A stretch of 64,000 nucleotides of DNA from Candidatus Sulfopaludibacter sp. SbA3. GTDB taxonomy: Bacteria; Acidobacteriota; Terriglobia; Bryobacterales; Bryobacteraceae. Location: NCBI GenBank assembly GCA_945890485.1, contig CAMDCN010000017.1:100961-164960 (forward strand). Direction: 5' to 3'. Shown here one piece after another: positions 10,301 to 17,010 of the stretch; positions within the stretch are counted from its first letter, which is position 1; every line of letters starts with the position of its first letter. Under the pieces are notes generated by a model. It searched no databases. It worked only from the letters and a program-made list of their open reading frames with translations, and was not told the origin of the DNA. A program made the translations under genes and the position numbers.

Positions 10301-10596
10301 ATCGGTTCCGGTTCCTGGATCCGTTGGCGTACCGGGTGCAGACGGTGGACACGCCGGGCAACGCGGCGCGGAACACCGCGTACGGCCCGGGTTTCTTCAA
10401 CACGGACTTCAACCTGTCGAAGGGATTCCGCATCACCGAACGGCAGAGCTTTGACATTCGGTGGGAGGCGTTCAACCTGTTCAACACGGTGAACTTTAAC
10501 AACCCGGCGACGACGGTGGGCAGCACGAACTTTGGCTGGATTACGTCGGCGCGGGATCCGCGGATTATGCAACTGGCGATCCGGTACCAGTTCTAA
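7390..10596 (+). CDS. Oar-like TonB-dependent outer-membrane receptor with carboxypeptidase-regulatory domain
   Basis: The 1068-residue protein has a signal peptide (MKIYLGLLLTVASLWAQ), then a carboxypeptidase-regulatory-like beta domain (residues about 20-105), a plug region (about 115-240, with LDGVDNN and a NPDAIAEFKVQTNSFSAEFG segment) and a long beta-barrel ending in phenylalanine (IRYQF), as outer-membrane proteins do. This architecture is strongly expanded in acidobacteria and resembles Myxococcus Oar. It would import large substrates, often glycans or peptides, using TonB energy. The barrel has many Asn/Gly-rich loops (NNSLVDV, FNTVNFNNPAT). The gene is followed 19 bases later by a hydrolase, so the two may be co-expressed. 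Confidence 0.9.
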   Translation: MKIYLGLLLTVASLWAQTDSASLRVLVEDPSAAAVAGAKVSLINRGSGARSLVESSGDGYAVFSPIQRGLYDIEVTQNGFKNVKLSDVLINIDERRLVRVKLDVSSLSETVEVTASVASIQTEQGSLGQVISGRTAVELPLAGRRYTELALLSPGVAASTLNPTTRGPGWFVANGNYHTQNNFLLDGVDNNQGTQNAQSLSAQVVQPNPDAIAEFKVQTNSFSAEFGRSAGAVVNVSIKSGSNETHGSGYYFNRNSALAARGWTNNLQNVPKNNLKWDQFGGTVGGPIVKNKLFYFGAYEGFRQNFADTGLTTVPTLAQRQGQFGALNIVDPSTNAPFPGNTIPASRFDALAKKVIDLYPEPNTPGQFQNGRPTNNYSLQRDGNENTHKFDTRFDYNVNDSNQIMGRFSYLRQKFNRDAIFPGLGDGVGNQGAQFNENRSLALAWTKTISPRIVNTLRYGNNDTFAEFAHATANDQKADAFGFRGFPEDMLQVGGLPLINPTNYNQLGTRNFRPQFQAPKMNQIVETISMTAGKHFVRGGFEMRLKNNSLVDVTRRTPAYNFQGRFTNDAMGDLLLGFPESVQLNTVPEVKQLQEAYSFFVQDDWKLSPRLTLNLGMRYEYTTPFYGSGTNKNINFDPASGNLVFATDSDKYLTTPDKNNFGPRIGFAWQALPEKLVIRGGYGIFYNGEDIYGSEANLPLNPPQLIQPTLLRVGTGPAPVRLSDPLPAGVLSNFDSRTIALRTREREQRSGRIQQFNLALQYRVSRSSTWEVAYAGNRGENLFGLYQRNQTPFGVDGSVAANRPFPQWQGIQTGASRGKSWYNALQTKFEHNFSKGLYALASFTWASAIDQVGTWDAGASPQILDRFDLENGRMTQTPNLQYTTAVTYEMPFGKGRKYGSSWNGFADAVLGGWRTSMIINWRTGLPINVGLNGNGIDPATGRAYRFLNRNGGGQRPDRVGEANTGIDPKVDRFRFLDPLAYRVQTVDTPGNAARNTAYGPGFFNTDFNLSKGFRITERQSFDIRWEAFNLFNTVNFNNPATTVGSTNFGWITSARDPRIMQLAIRYQF

Positions 10597-10615
10597 CTGG
10601 CGCTATAAAGGAGGG

Positions 10616-11536
10616 ATGCTCTCCCGCCGTGATTTAGGTTGGTTGCTGGCTCTGCCGGCAGTAGCGAAGGAATCGGGGTTCGAAGCGGTGGCGGGGACTC
10701 TCCCGCCTCGCGATCGAACCCCGGTTGCCGTTGAGGCGATCGGCGAGCCGCAGGCGGCGGAGGGCTACCGGCGGCAGAAGATCCGTTACGGGGCGAAGCC
10801 GGGGAACCCGGTGTATGCGTGGGTGCTGACGCCGGAGAGGTGGGCGGGGCGGGCGGCGCTGTGTCTGCATCAGACGACGAAGATTGGGAAGGATGAGCCG
10901 GCGGGGTTGGGCGGCAAGCCGAACTTGCAGTACGCGCATGAGCTGGCGCAGCGGGGGTATCTGTGTCTGGCGCCGGATTATCCGTCGTTTGGGGATGACG
11001 TGACGGATTTCCCGAAGGATGTGTTCGGGGCGGGGTTGGCTTCGGGGACGATGAAGGGCATCGTGAACCATCGGCGGGGGGTGGACTTGCTGCTGGAACG
11101 CGGGGCGAAGGCGGTGGTGGCGATCGGCCATTCGCTGGGAGGCCACAATACGCTGTTTGTGACGGCGTTCGACGAGCGGATTCGGGCGGCGGTGACGAGT
11201 TGCGGGTTTACGGCGATGGCGAAGTACAAGGGCGGGAACCTGAAAGGATGGGATCAGGATCGGTACATGCCGCGGGTTCGGGAGCGGTACCACAACAGCC
11301 CGGCGGAGCTGCCGTGGGATTTTCCGGACCTGCTGAAGCGGATGGCGCGGCGGGCGGTGTTCATCAGCGCGCCGCTGCATGATGACAACTTTGACAATAG
11401 CGGCGTGCGGGATTGTGTGCGAGCCGTGGGCGGGTTGTTCCGGCGCGGACGGCTGGAGACTGCGTATCCGGACTGCGGACACGACTTTCCGCCGGAGGTG
11501 CGGCAGCAGGCGTACGCATTTTTGGACCGTGCTTAG
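10616..11536 (+). CDS. alpha/beta hydrolase (dienelactone-hydrolase-like), probably exported
   Basis: The ATG at 10616 follows AAAGGAGGG almost directly, an unusually short spacing. The product (306 residues) begins MLSRRDLGWLLALPA, with twin arginines and a hydrophobic stretch, so Tat export is likely. The fold is shown by APDYPSFGDD (oxyanion region), the nucleophile elbow GHSLGGHN and the C-terminal histidine in CGHDFPPE. The N-terminal part resembles acetyl-xylan-esterase and DUF4382-like exported hydrolases of acidobacteria. Its position behind the Oar-like receptor suggests it may act on material imported through it, but this is inference. Confidence 0.8.
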   Translation: MLSRRDLGWLLALPAVAKESGFEAVAGTLPPRDRTPVAVEAIGEPQAAEGYRRQKIRYGAKPGNPVYAWVLTPERWAGRAALCLHQTTKIGKDEPAGLGGKPNLQYAHELAQRGYLCLAPDYPSFGDDVTDFPKDVFGAGLASGTMKGIVNHRRGVDLLLERGAKAVVAIGHSLGGHNTLFVTAFDERIRAAVTSCGFTAMAKYKGGNLKGWDQDRYMPRVRERYHNSPAELPWDFPDLLKRMARRAVFISAPLHDDNFDNSGVRDCVRAVGGLFRRGRLETAYPDCGHDFPPEVRQQAYAFLDRA

Positions 11537-11540
11537 TTCG

Positions 11541-11560
11541 TTTTTACAAGATTTTTACAA
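11541..11560 (+). promoter_or_regulatory. 11-bp-spaced direct repeat, candidate binding site of the winged-helix regulator
   Basis: TTTTTACAA occurs twice, at 11541-11549 and 11552-11560, with 11-bp spacing, about one helical turn. Head-to-tail repeats of this spacing are the usual target of PhoB/OmpR winged-helix domains. They sit 67 bases before the gene for a stand-alone protein of this type, so autoregulation is likely. They start just after the stop of the preceding hydrolase gene. Confidence 0.5.
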
Positions 11561-11626
11561 CCTGGAGACGACCGGCAGGCCACTTTCCCCGTACCATCAG
11601 GGCCAGTCCACTTTCGGGGGTCTCCT

Positions 11627-11974
11627 ATGCAAATCTTCCACGACGAACATCTTTCCATTGATTGGTCGGCGGTGCGGTTCGACAACGTGAAGCTGACGCT
11701 TACGCGCAAGGAGTTCGAACTGCTTGCGATGCTTTCGCAGAATGAGGGCGAGACGATTCCGCGAGCGGTGCTGCTGGAGACGATTTGGGGCTATTGCAGC
11801 GGGACGCGGACGCGGACGCTGGACGTGCACGTGCGGCGGCTGCGGCGGAAGCTGGGCCAGTACGGCGAGGAGTACATCCAGACGATCTTTGGCGTCGGCT
11901 ACCGGTTTGCTCGTTTACGGGCGCCGCGGCCGCTGGTGATGCCGAGTCCGGCCACCTACGCAATTGGCGCTTAA
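11627..11974 (+). CDS. stand-alone OmpR/PhoB-type winged-helix DNA-binding protein (no receiver domain)
   Basis: The 115-residue product is a single trans_reg_C domain: LTLTRKEFELLAML, IPRAVLLETIWGY, the recognition helix in RTRTLDVHVRRLRRKLG and the wing in IQTIFGVGYRF. Response regulators of this class have a 120-residue receiver in front; here it is absent and the ATG at 11627 has no in-frame extension of that kind, so the protein cannot be phosphorylated in the usual way. It may act constitutively, or with a separate receiver. A direct repeat suited to such a domain lies upstream at 11541-11560. aroA starts 32 bases after its stop. Confidence 0.82.
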   Translation: MQIFHDEHLSIDWSAVRFDNVKLTLTRKEFELLAMLSQNEGETIPRAVLLETIWGYCSGTRTRTLDVHVRRLRRKLGQYGEEYIQTIFGVGYRFARLRAPRPLVMPSPATYAIGA

Positions 11975-11989
11975 GCAGGCGAAACCCTC

Positions 11990-12002
11990 TACAATAGAGG
12001 TT
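11990..12002 (+). promoter_or_regulatory. candidate -10 box of aroA, very short leader
   Basis: TACAAT at 11990-11995 lies 12 bases before the aroA ATG and sits in a small inverted repeat (CCTCT at 11986-11990, AGAGG at 11996-12000). Transcription from it would start near 12002, giving a leader of about 5 bases. The -35 match (TTGGCG, 11964-11969) is 20 bases away and weak. Confidence 0.35.
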
Positions 12003-12006
12003 TTGC

Positions 12007-13290
12007 ATGCAGGTAAAGATTCAACCCGCGTCCGCGATCAGCGGCGCCATCCGGCTTCCCGGCGATAAGTCCATCTCCCACCGCTACGCGATTTTGGCGT
12101 CGGTGGCGGAGGGCACCTCAACACTCCGCAATTATTCGACCGGGGCCGATCCGCACTCGACGCTGAACTGCGTGGAGGGCTTGGGCATTGGCGTAGAGCG
12201 CGACGGGACGGAGATTAAAGTTCATGGCAGAGGGCTGCGGGGCTATCTGGCGCCTTCGCGGACACTGGACGTGGGCAACTCCGGGTCGACAATCCGGATG
12301 CTGAGCGGGATTCTGGCCGCGCAGCCGTTTGCGAGCCGGCTGGAGGGTGATGCGTCGATTGCGCGTCGGCCGATGAAGCGGATCATCACGCCGCTTGAAT
12401 TGATGGGCGCGAAGATTTCGGCGGTGGATGGGACGTATCCGCCGATTGAAATTCATGGCTCTGGGGATTTGCAGCCGATCGACTACGCGCTGCCGGTGGC
12501 GAGTGCGCAGGTGAAGAGCTGTGTTCTGTTTGCGGGGCTGTATGCGAACGGGACGACGATCACGCGGGAATCGCATAAGACACGGGACCATTCCGAGATC
12601 GCGTTGAAGGAGTTCGGCGCAAACATTGAAGCGCGCGGGACGACGGTTTCGATTACGGGTGGATCGGTACTGACGGGGCGGGAGTTGCTGGTGCCGGGCG
12701 ATTTGTCCGGGGCGGCGTTCTTCCTGGTGGCGGCGATTCTGGCGAAGGAATCGAATCTGGTGATCTACGACGTGGGCGTGAACCCGTCGCGGACGGCGTT
12801 GATCGACTTTTTGGTGGGCGGCGGGGCGCAGATAAAGGTTCTGGACGTGCGGTCTTCGGGCGGGGAGCTGATTGGCGACCTGCAGGTGCGGGCGAGCAAG
12901 TTCCAGGGCGGGGTGATCGAGAAAGGCGTGACGGCGGCTCTGATCGACGAGATTCCGGTGTTGGCGGTGCTGGGCGCGATGAGCGAAGAGGGGCTGGTGG
13001 TGCGGGACGCGGGCGAGTTGCGGGTGAAAGAGACGGACCGGATTGCGACGGTGGCCGAGAATATGCGGCGGATGGGGATTGAGATCGAAACGTCGCACGA
13101 TGGCCTGCGGGTGCCGGGGAAACAGAAGTTCCGGGCGGCGGAGGTGGATTCGTTTGGCGACCACCGGATTGCGATGGCTTTTGCCGTGGCGGCACTGTTC
13201 GGCGATGGCGAGAGCGTGGTGAACGAGGCCGAGGCGGCGAGCGTTTCTTTTGCCGAGTTTTACGATACGCTGGAACGGATTCGGGGCTGA
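12007..13290 (+). CDS. aroA: 3-phosphoshikimate 1-carboxyvinyltransferase (EPSP synthase)
   Basis: The enzyme adds enolpyruvate from phosphoenolpyruvate to shikimate-3-phosphate, the sixth step of the shikimate pathway, in the cytoplasm. All signature stretches are present: GDKSISHRYAILAS (phosphate binding), GNSGSTIRMLSGIL (in place of GNAGTxxR, with Ser as the third residue), VKETDRIA and DHRIAMAFAVAALF. The length of 427 residues is standard. The GNSGST motif and the S/T pattern belong to class II-like EPSP synthases. It stands alone among aro genes here; aroB lies 4 kb further on the opposite strand. A small histidine-kinase gene starts 2 bases after its stop. Confidence 0.97.
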   Translation: MQVKIQPASAISGAIRLPGDKSISHRYAILASVAEGTSTLRNYSTGADPHSTLNCVEGLGIGVERDGTEIKVHGRGLRGYLAPSRTLDVGNSGSTIRMLSGILAAQPFASRLEGDASIARRPMKRIITPLELMGAKISAVDGTYPPIEIHGSGDLQPIDYALPVASAQVKSCVLFAGLYANGTTITRESHKTRDHSEIALKEFGANIEARGTTVSITGGSVLTGRELLVPGDLSGAAFFLVAAILAKESNLVIYDVGVNPSRTALIDFLVGGGAQIKVLDVRSSGGELIGDLQVRASKFQGGVIEKGVTAALIDEIPVLAVLGAMSEEGLVVRDAGELRVKETDRIATVAENMRRMGIEIETSHDGLRVPGKQKFRAAEVDSFGDHRIAMAFAVAALFGDGESVVNEAEAASVSFAEFYDTLERIRG

Positions 13291-13291
13291 T

Positions 13292-13927
13292 GTGGAGCGG
13301 GATACCGAGCTGACCGTAGCCGGGCTGGCGCACGACTTGAACAATGTGTTCGAGACGCTATCGGAGTCGGCGGAGTTGTTGGGGCGGGATCCGAAGTGGG
13401 CGCGGCTGGCGGCGACGATCCGGCGGTGCGTGACGCGGGGCAGCCGGATTGTGGATAGTTTGACGGAGACGGCGCGGGATTCGGGCGATGTGCAGGGCGT
13501 GCTGGATAACGCGATTCTGCACGCGGACGACTTTCTGCAGGTGACGCGGGCGGCGACGGTGACTTGGAATAGCGAGATTGAGCCGGGGCTGCGGCTGCCG
13601 GGGTCGACGGCGGCGTGGGAGCGGGTGTTTGTGAACCTGTTTTTGAACGCGGCGCAGATTAAGCCGGAAGAGGCCGTGATTGAGATCCGGGCGCGCCGGG
13701 AAGCGGAAGCGCTGGTGATTACGGTGGCGGACAACGGGCCGGGGATTTCGGCGGAGATTCTGCCGCATATTTTTGAGCCACGGTTTACGACGAAACGAAG
13801 CCGGAGCCGGACGGGATTGGGGCTGCATATCGTTTCGTCGATTGCGCAGGAGAACGGGGGGACGGTGGCGGCGGAGAACCGGGAGCCGCGCGGGGCGGTG
13901 TTTACGATTACGCTGCCGGTGGATTAG
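13292..13927 (+). CDS. soluble orphan histidine-kinase-like protein
   Basis: The GTG at 13292, two bases after the aroA stop, gives a 211-residue protein that starts at the phosphoacceptor helix (GLAHDLNNVFETLSESAELL) and continues into an HATPase_c domain: NLFLNAAQ (N box), VADNGPGISAEILPHIFEP (G1/F box) and TGLGLHIVSSIAQENGG (G2). The frame runs open upstream inside aroA, but this start is the one that preserves the gene order. There is no sensor or membrane segment and no response regulator next to it. It could serve the orphan winged-helix protein upstream only indirectly, since that lacks a receiver. Confidence 0.8.
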   Translation: MERDTELTVAGLAHDLNNVFETLSESAELLGRDPKWARLAATIRRCVTRGSRIVDSLTETARDSGDVQGVLDNAILHADDFLQVTRAATVTWNSEIEPGLRLPGSTAAWERVFVNLFLNAAQIKPEEAVIEIRARREAEALVITVADNGPGISAEILPHIFEPRFTTKRSRSRTGLGLHIVSSIAQENGGTVAAENREPRGAVFTITLPVD

Positions 13928-14055
13928 GGCGCGGCGCGGTGGGGCCGTCGGAATATGTTCGGGCGGGGAGGGCAATATGCGCCGGGTGATGTCGCGGCTG
14001 GAGACGGCGAGCCGTTTCTGGTGCCGATGGAACGGGGCATTGGCCAGCGGCAGGA

Positions 14056-14658
14056 TTAGGGCAGGCGGCGGGCTTTGGTGATGGGGATGGAGGGCTTCAG
14101 GGCCTGGCCCTTGGCGGGGGATTGCTGGATGCGGCGGGCGATGTCGAGGCCGGAGATCACGCGGCCAAAGACGGCAAAACCTTCACCGTCCGGGTTGCGG
14201 CCCCCAAAATCGAGTTCGGGCTGGTTGCCAAGGCAGATGAAGAAGTGAGAGGTCGCCGAATCGGGCTTCAAACGGGCCATGGAGAGGGCGCCATCCACGT
14301 AGTGGAGGCCGGTGACGGACGTCCGTTCGAGCGGGATGGGCGGGAAAGCCTTTTCCACCCGCGCCACGGCCTGGACCAGTTCGATCGGGACAGAGTCCTT
14401 AGGCTGGTTGTCCGGGCGGACGGTGCGGAGGAACCGGCCATAGTTGTAGTGGCCGGCGTCGACGTAACGGAGAAAGTTGGCGGCCGTGACGGGGGCCGAA
14501 CGCGTGTCGACTTCGACGATGATGTCGCCGAGCGGCGTCGTTAAGACAACGCGCGGAAGCCCGTCCTGCGGGGCTCCGGAGAGCAGCATAGCGGCGAGAA
14601 GCCCGAAAAATAGGGGCTTCGCGGGTAGTGCGCGTAAAAAACCTGCAAAATCGGCCAT
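14056..14658 (-). CDS. cyclophilin-type peptidyl-prolyl isomerase, exported or membrane-anchored
   Basis: The 200-residue protein has an N-terminal hydrophobic stretch (KPLFFGLLAAMLLSG) that suggests export, then a cyclophilin domain: VVLTTPLGDIIVEVDTRSAP, TAANFLRYVDAGHYN, GALSMARL, SHFFICLG and FGRVISGLDIARRIQ. The usual F-H-R motif at the start of the active site is changed to GRFLRTVRPDNQP. It would speed proline cis/trans isomerisation in folding proteins. It is divergent from the HU gene, with about 145 bases between the two starts. Confidence 0.88.
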   Translation of the reverse strand: MADFAGFLRALPAKPLFFGLLAAMLLSGAPQDGLPRVVLTTPLGDIIVEVDTRSAPVTAANFLRYVDAGHYNYGRFLRTVRPDNQPKDSVPIELVQAVARVEKAFPPIPLERTSVTGLHYVDGALSMARLKPDSATSHFFICLGNQPELDFGGRNPDGEGFAVFGRVISGLDIARRIQQSPAKGQALKPSIPITKARRLP

Positions 14659-14675
14659 CTTGTAGCGGTTTTCCC

Positions 14676-14705
14676 TTTACATCAGTACAAAATCTGCCTT
14701 ATGAT
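14676..14705 (+). promoter_or_regulatory. candidate promoter of the HU gene
   Basis: TTTACA (14676-14681) and TATGAT (14700-14705) are separated by 18 bases and lie about 100 bases before the HU start. This is the best sigma-70-type match in the gap between the divergent cyclophilin and HU genes. A long leader would follow. Confidence 0.45.
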
Positions 14706-14804
14706 TGCAACTGCAAAGGGATCGAGTAGAACATTTCATCACAAAAATGATTGAAACGTTTTAGGCTGGTTCCGATTCTCCGGGAGAATCAGAAAAGGAG
14801 CACT

Positions 14805-15125
14805 ATGGCTGTCGTAACACGTATGACGCAGACGCAACTCGTCGCTGCCCTCGTCGAGGGAGTGGAAGGGGTCAATAAGAAGCAGGCGAAGGCATTCCTG
14901 ACGCTGTATGCCGAGATCGCGATCAAGGAAACCAAGAAGAACGGCGTGGCCGTGCTTCCGGGCCTTGGCCGCCTGGTCCGCCAGGAGCGGAAGGCGCGCA
15001 CGGGCCGCAACCCTGCCACGGGCGCGACGATCAAGATTCCGGCCAAGAAGGTCGTGAAGTTCCGGGTAGCAAAAGCGGTGAAAGACGCGATCGTCCCGCC
15101 GAAGAAGGTTAAGGCCGCGAGCTAG
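14805..15125 (+). CDS. HU family DNA-binding protein
   Basis: The ATG at 14805 has a strong ribosome site (AAAAGGAG, 14793-14800). The 106-residue product carries the HU/IHF features: an N-terminal helical part (MTQTQLVAALVEGV, KKQAKAFLTLYAEIA) and a DNA-binding arm (RKARTGRNPATGATIKIPAKK, shown as its two halves RKARTGRNPATG and ATIKIPAKK), followed by VVKFRVAKAVKDAIV. A basic tail (PPKKVKAAS) extends beyond the canonical fold. It binds and bends DNA non-specifically in the nucleoid. A strong terminator hairpin follows at 15164-15201. Confidence 0.93.
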   Translation: MAVVTRMTQTQLVAALVEGVEGVNKKQAKAFLTLYAEIAIKETKKNGVAVLPGLGRLVRQERKARTGRNPATGATIKIPAKKVVKFRVAKAVKDAIVPPKKVKAAS

Positions 15126-15163
15126 TTCGGGCCGGGTTCGTTTCCCCAATTCCAAAACCTAGA

Positions 15164-15201
15164 AACCCCCGCTGGCGATGACCAGCGGGGGTTCTTTTCT
15201 T
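15164..15201. terminator. rho-independent terminator after the HU gene, possibly bidirectional
   Basis: A 12-bp perfect stem (AACCCCCGCTGG, 15164-15175, with CCAGCGGGGGTT, 15182-15193) closes a 6-base loop and is followed by CTTTTCTT. It lies between the 3' ends of the HU gene and of the convergent tatA gene, whose stop is at 15245, so it may end both transcripts. Confidence 0.88.
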
Positions 15202-15244
15202 ACCGATTCCGTTCCGCCCAAGGTGCGGGCGACCAGAGGAAGCC

Positions 15245-15424
15245 TTACGCCTGCTTCTTTTCTTCGGCCTGTTCCGGGGTTTTGTCTTCGCTCTTGAGAG
15301 CGTTTTTGAAGTTCTTGATACCCTCGCCGAGACCCTTTGCGACTTCGGGAATCTTCTTCCCGCCGAACAGCAAAGCAGCAATAGCCAGGATGACCAATAG
15401 TTCTTGCCAGCCAAATCCTCTCAT
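15245..15424 (-). CDS. tatA: Sec-independent translocase protein TatA/E
   Basis: The 59-residue protein starts at the ATG after AAAGGAGG (complement of 15428-15435). It has one short N-terminal membrane helix ([16 protein letters not shown]), the hinge [21 protein letters not shown] typical of TatA ([12 protein letters not shown]), and a short charged tail. It forms the pore of the twin-arginine pathway, which exports folded proteins such as the hydrolase encoded at 10616. tatB and tatC are not in this window. It is shorter than the E. coli form (about 89 residues), as in many acidobacteria. Confidence 0.93.
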   Translation of the reverse strand: MRGFGWQELLVILAIAALLFGGKKIPEVAKGLGEGIKNFKNALKSEDKTPEQAEEKKQA

Positions 15425-15451
15425 ATGGCCTCCTTTGGAATTTACGCCTTT

Positions 15452-15457
15452 ATTATA
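15452..15457 (-). promoter_or_regulatory. candidate -10 box of tatA
   Basis: The complement of 15452-15457 reads TATAAT, a perfect -10 hexamer, and would start transcription about 20 bases before the tatA ATG. No good -35 is seen at 17 bases (TTTCTT). The same AT-rich patch could also serve the small gene on the other strand. Confidence 0.4.
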
Positions 15458-15462
15458 ACCAT

Positions 15463-15627
15463 ATGGCAACCAGGAAGAAACCCAAGCCTCCAGACAGCGG
15501 CAAAACTGTCCGCCGCGTAGCCCGCAATGTGATTGGGATCGTGAAGGGCACGCAGACGATTGAACCGAAGGACAAGCGCAAGCCGAAGTACAAGCCGGAC
15601 CCCCTAGCGGACGAGGGTGCCGGCTAG
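15463..15627 (+). CDS. small basic protein of 54 residues, unassigned
   Basis: The frame begins ATG at 15463 ([20 protein letters not shown]) and ends at TAG 15625-15627. The product is strongly basic and lacks hydrophobic segments; it contains [26 protein letters not shown]. It sits divergent to tatA (starts 38 bases apart) and its last 24 bases overlap the 3' end of the convergent YIP1 gene. I do not recognise the family; the absence of rare codons and the fit into a gap between real genes support coding. The lysine/arginine content suggests nucleic-acid or ribosome contact, which is speculation. Confidence 0.55.
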   Translation: MATRKKPKPPDSGKTVRRVARNVIGIVKGTQTIEPKDKRKPKYKPDPLADEGAG

Positions 15628-16278
15628 CGCGAAGACGAGGCCGAGCAGCCAAACGGGAGCCGTCATAGCGAAGCCTTTGGCTTTGCTGACGCCGGCGAGG
15701 GCGGCGAAGCCGAGGCCGAGGATGACGATGTACCAGACGGTGAAGAAGGAGAAGTAGTTCAGGAGGCCCTGGAGGAGGCGGGGGGCATCGTCACTGAGGA
15801 GGAGGTCGAAGCCGAAGGAGGGTTGCATCTCCTTCATGGAGTTGAGGCTGCCGCGCGATTTGACGACGATGGCTTGGGCGACTTGGGCAAGCAGGGGGAT
15901 GAGGGAGCAGTGGGCGAGGAGGGTGAAGACTTCCGGGAACATGAGGCGGGAACCCAAAATGGTGGCGAAGGCGAGCACGAGGGCGCCGCTGATGGCGAGC
16001 ATGGCGGCAAGCATGACGGGGGTCATGACCACGGAAAAGGTGAGAATGCCGCGCATGGCTTCCATGGACTCGCGGGCCTTTTGCTCGGCCATCTGTTCGA
16101 GGCTGTCGTTGTACATGGCCTGTTCGAGGAGGGGGCGAAGGAGGTACGACAGGGCGATGGATACGGCCGCCGCGAGGAGCAGGGGCGGGAGCCAGGCGAG
16201 CCTGCCCTGGGCGCGCTGGTAGCGGACGGACGCAGCGGGGTCGATGAAGATGTTCAGGATCGCGAGGACGGGGTTCAT
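15604..16278 (-). CDS. YIP1-family integral membrane protein
   Basis: The 224-residue protein has five hydrophobic segments ([85 protein letters not shown]) and a starting [16 protein letters not shown] common to bacterial YIP1 proteins (PF04893). The function of bacterial members is unknown. Its ATG overlaps the stop of the menaquinone methyltransferase gene by four bases (ATGA), so it is the last gene of an aroB-menG-yip1 operon. Confidence 0.85.
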   Translation of the reverse strand: MNPVLAILNIFIDPAASVRYQRAQGRLAWLPPLLLAAAVSIALSYLLRPLLEQAMYNDSLEQMAEQKARESMEAMRGILTFSVVMTPVMLAAMLAISGALVLAFATILGSRLMFPEVFTLLAHCSLIPLLAQVAQAIVVKSRGSLNSMKEMQPSFGFDLLLSDDAPRLLQGLLNYFSFFTVWYIVILGLGFAALAGVSKAKGFAMTAPVWLLGLVFALAGTLVR

Positions 16279-17000
16279 GATTTGCGTGCGATGTGGAGGG
16301 CGACGATGCCGAAGGTGAGGCGATCGAAGGTGACGTCGGCGAAGCCGGCGGAGCGGAAATCGGCGGCGAGGGCTTCGGCGCCGGGGAACTTGCGGACGGA
16401 TTCGGGCAGGTAGGTATAGGCGTCGCGGCGGCCGCTGAGGAGGGCGCCGATGCGGGGGAGGATTTGGAGGCTGTAAAAGTTATACAGGGCGCGGAAGGCG
16501 GCGTTGGGCGGCGTCGAAAATTCGAGGATAGCGGCGGCGCCGCCGGGGCGAAGGACGCGATGGAGCTCGGCGATGCCTTTGCGGTAGTTGGCGAAGTTGC
16601 GGAAGCCGAAGGCGCAGGTGATGAGGTCGAGCGAGGCGTCGGCGAGGGGGAGGCTTAGGGCATCGGCTTCGAAGAGGGGGGAGCGGGCGCGCTTGGCCTG
16701 GGAAGCGGTCAGCATAGGGTGGCAGAAGTCGCTGCCGAGGACGGGGGCTTGGCGGCGCTTTTCGAGGGCGAGGAGAAGGTCGCCGGTGCCGCAGCAGAGG
16801 TCGAGGATGCGGGCGGCGGGATTATCGAGATAGGCCTGGACGCGGCGGACGGTGTGGGCGCGCCAGAGTTGGTCGATTTGGAAGGAGAGGACGCGGTTGA
16901 GAAGGTCGTAGCGGGGGGCGACGTCGGCGAACATGCCGCGGACCCAGAGGGCGGCTTCTTCTTCGGTACGGGCTCCGGGCGGAGTGGTGCCTTTGCTCAT
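16275..17000 (-). CDS. ubiE: demethylmenaquinone/ubiquinone C-methyltransferase (UbiE/COQ5 family)
   Basis: The protein has 241 residues from the ATG at 17000. Signature stretches are ILDLCCGTGDLLLALE (SAM binding, DLCCGTGD of the UbiE group), GSDFCHPML, YDLLNRVLSF near the start, ITCAFGFRNFANYRKGI and LEFSTPP. It methylates the quinone ring in the last step of menaquinone synthesis (acidobacteria use menaquinone). The longer open frame upstream overlaps the 3' end of aroB and is not plausible. It lies 10 bases after the aroB stop. Confidence 0.93.
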   Translation of the reverse strand: MSKGTTPPGARTEEEAALWVRGMFADVAPRYDLLNRVLSFQIDQLWRAHTVRRVQAYLDNPAARILDLCCGTGDLLLALEKRRQAPVLGSDFCHPMLTASQAKRARSPLFEADALSLPLADASLDLITCAFGFRNFANYRKGIAELHRVLRPGGAAAILEFSTPPNAAFRALYNFYSLQILPRIGALLSGRRDAYTYLPESVRKFPGAEALAADFRSAGFADVTFDRLTFGIVALHIARKS

Positions 17001-17010
17001 CAAAGGATGC

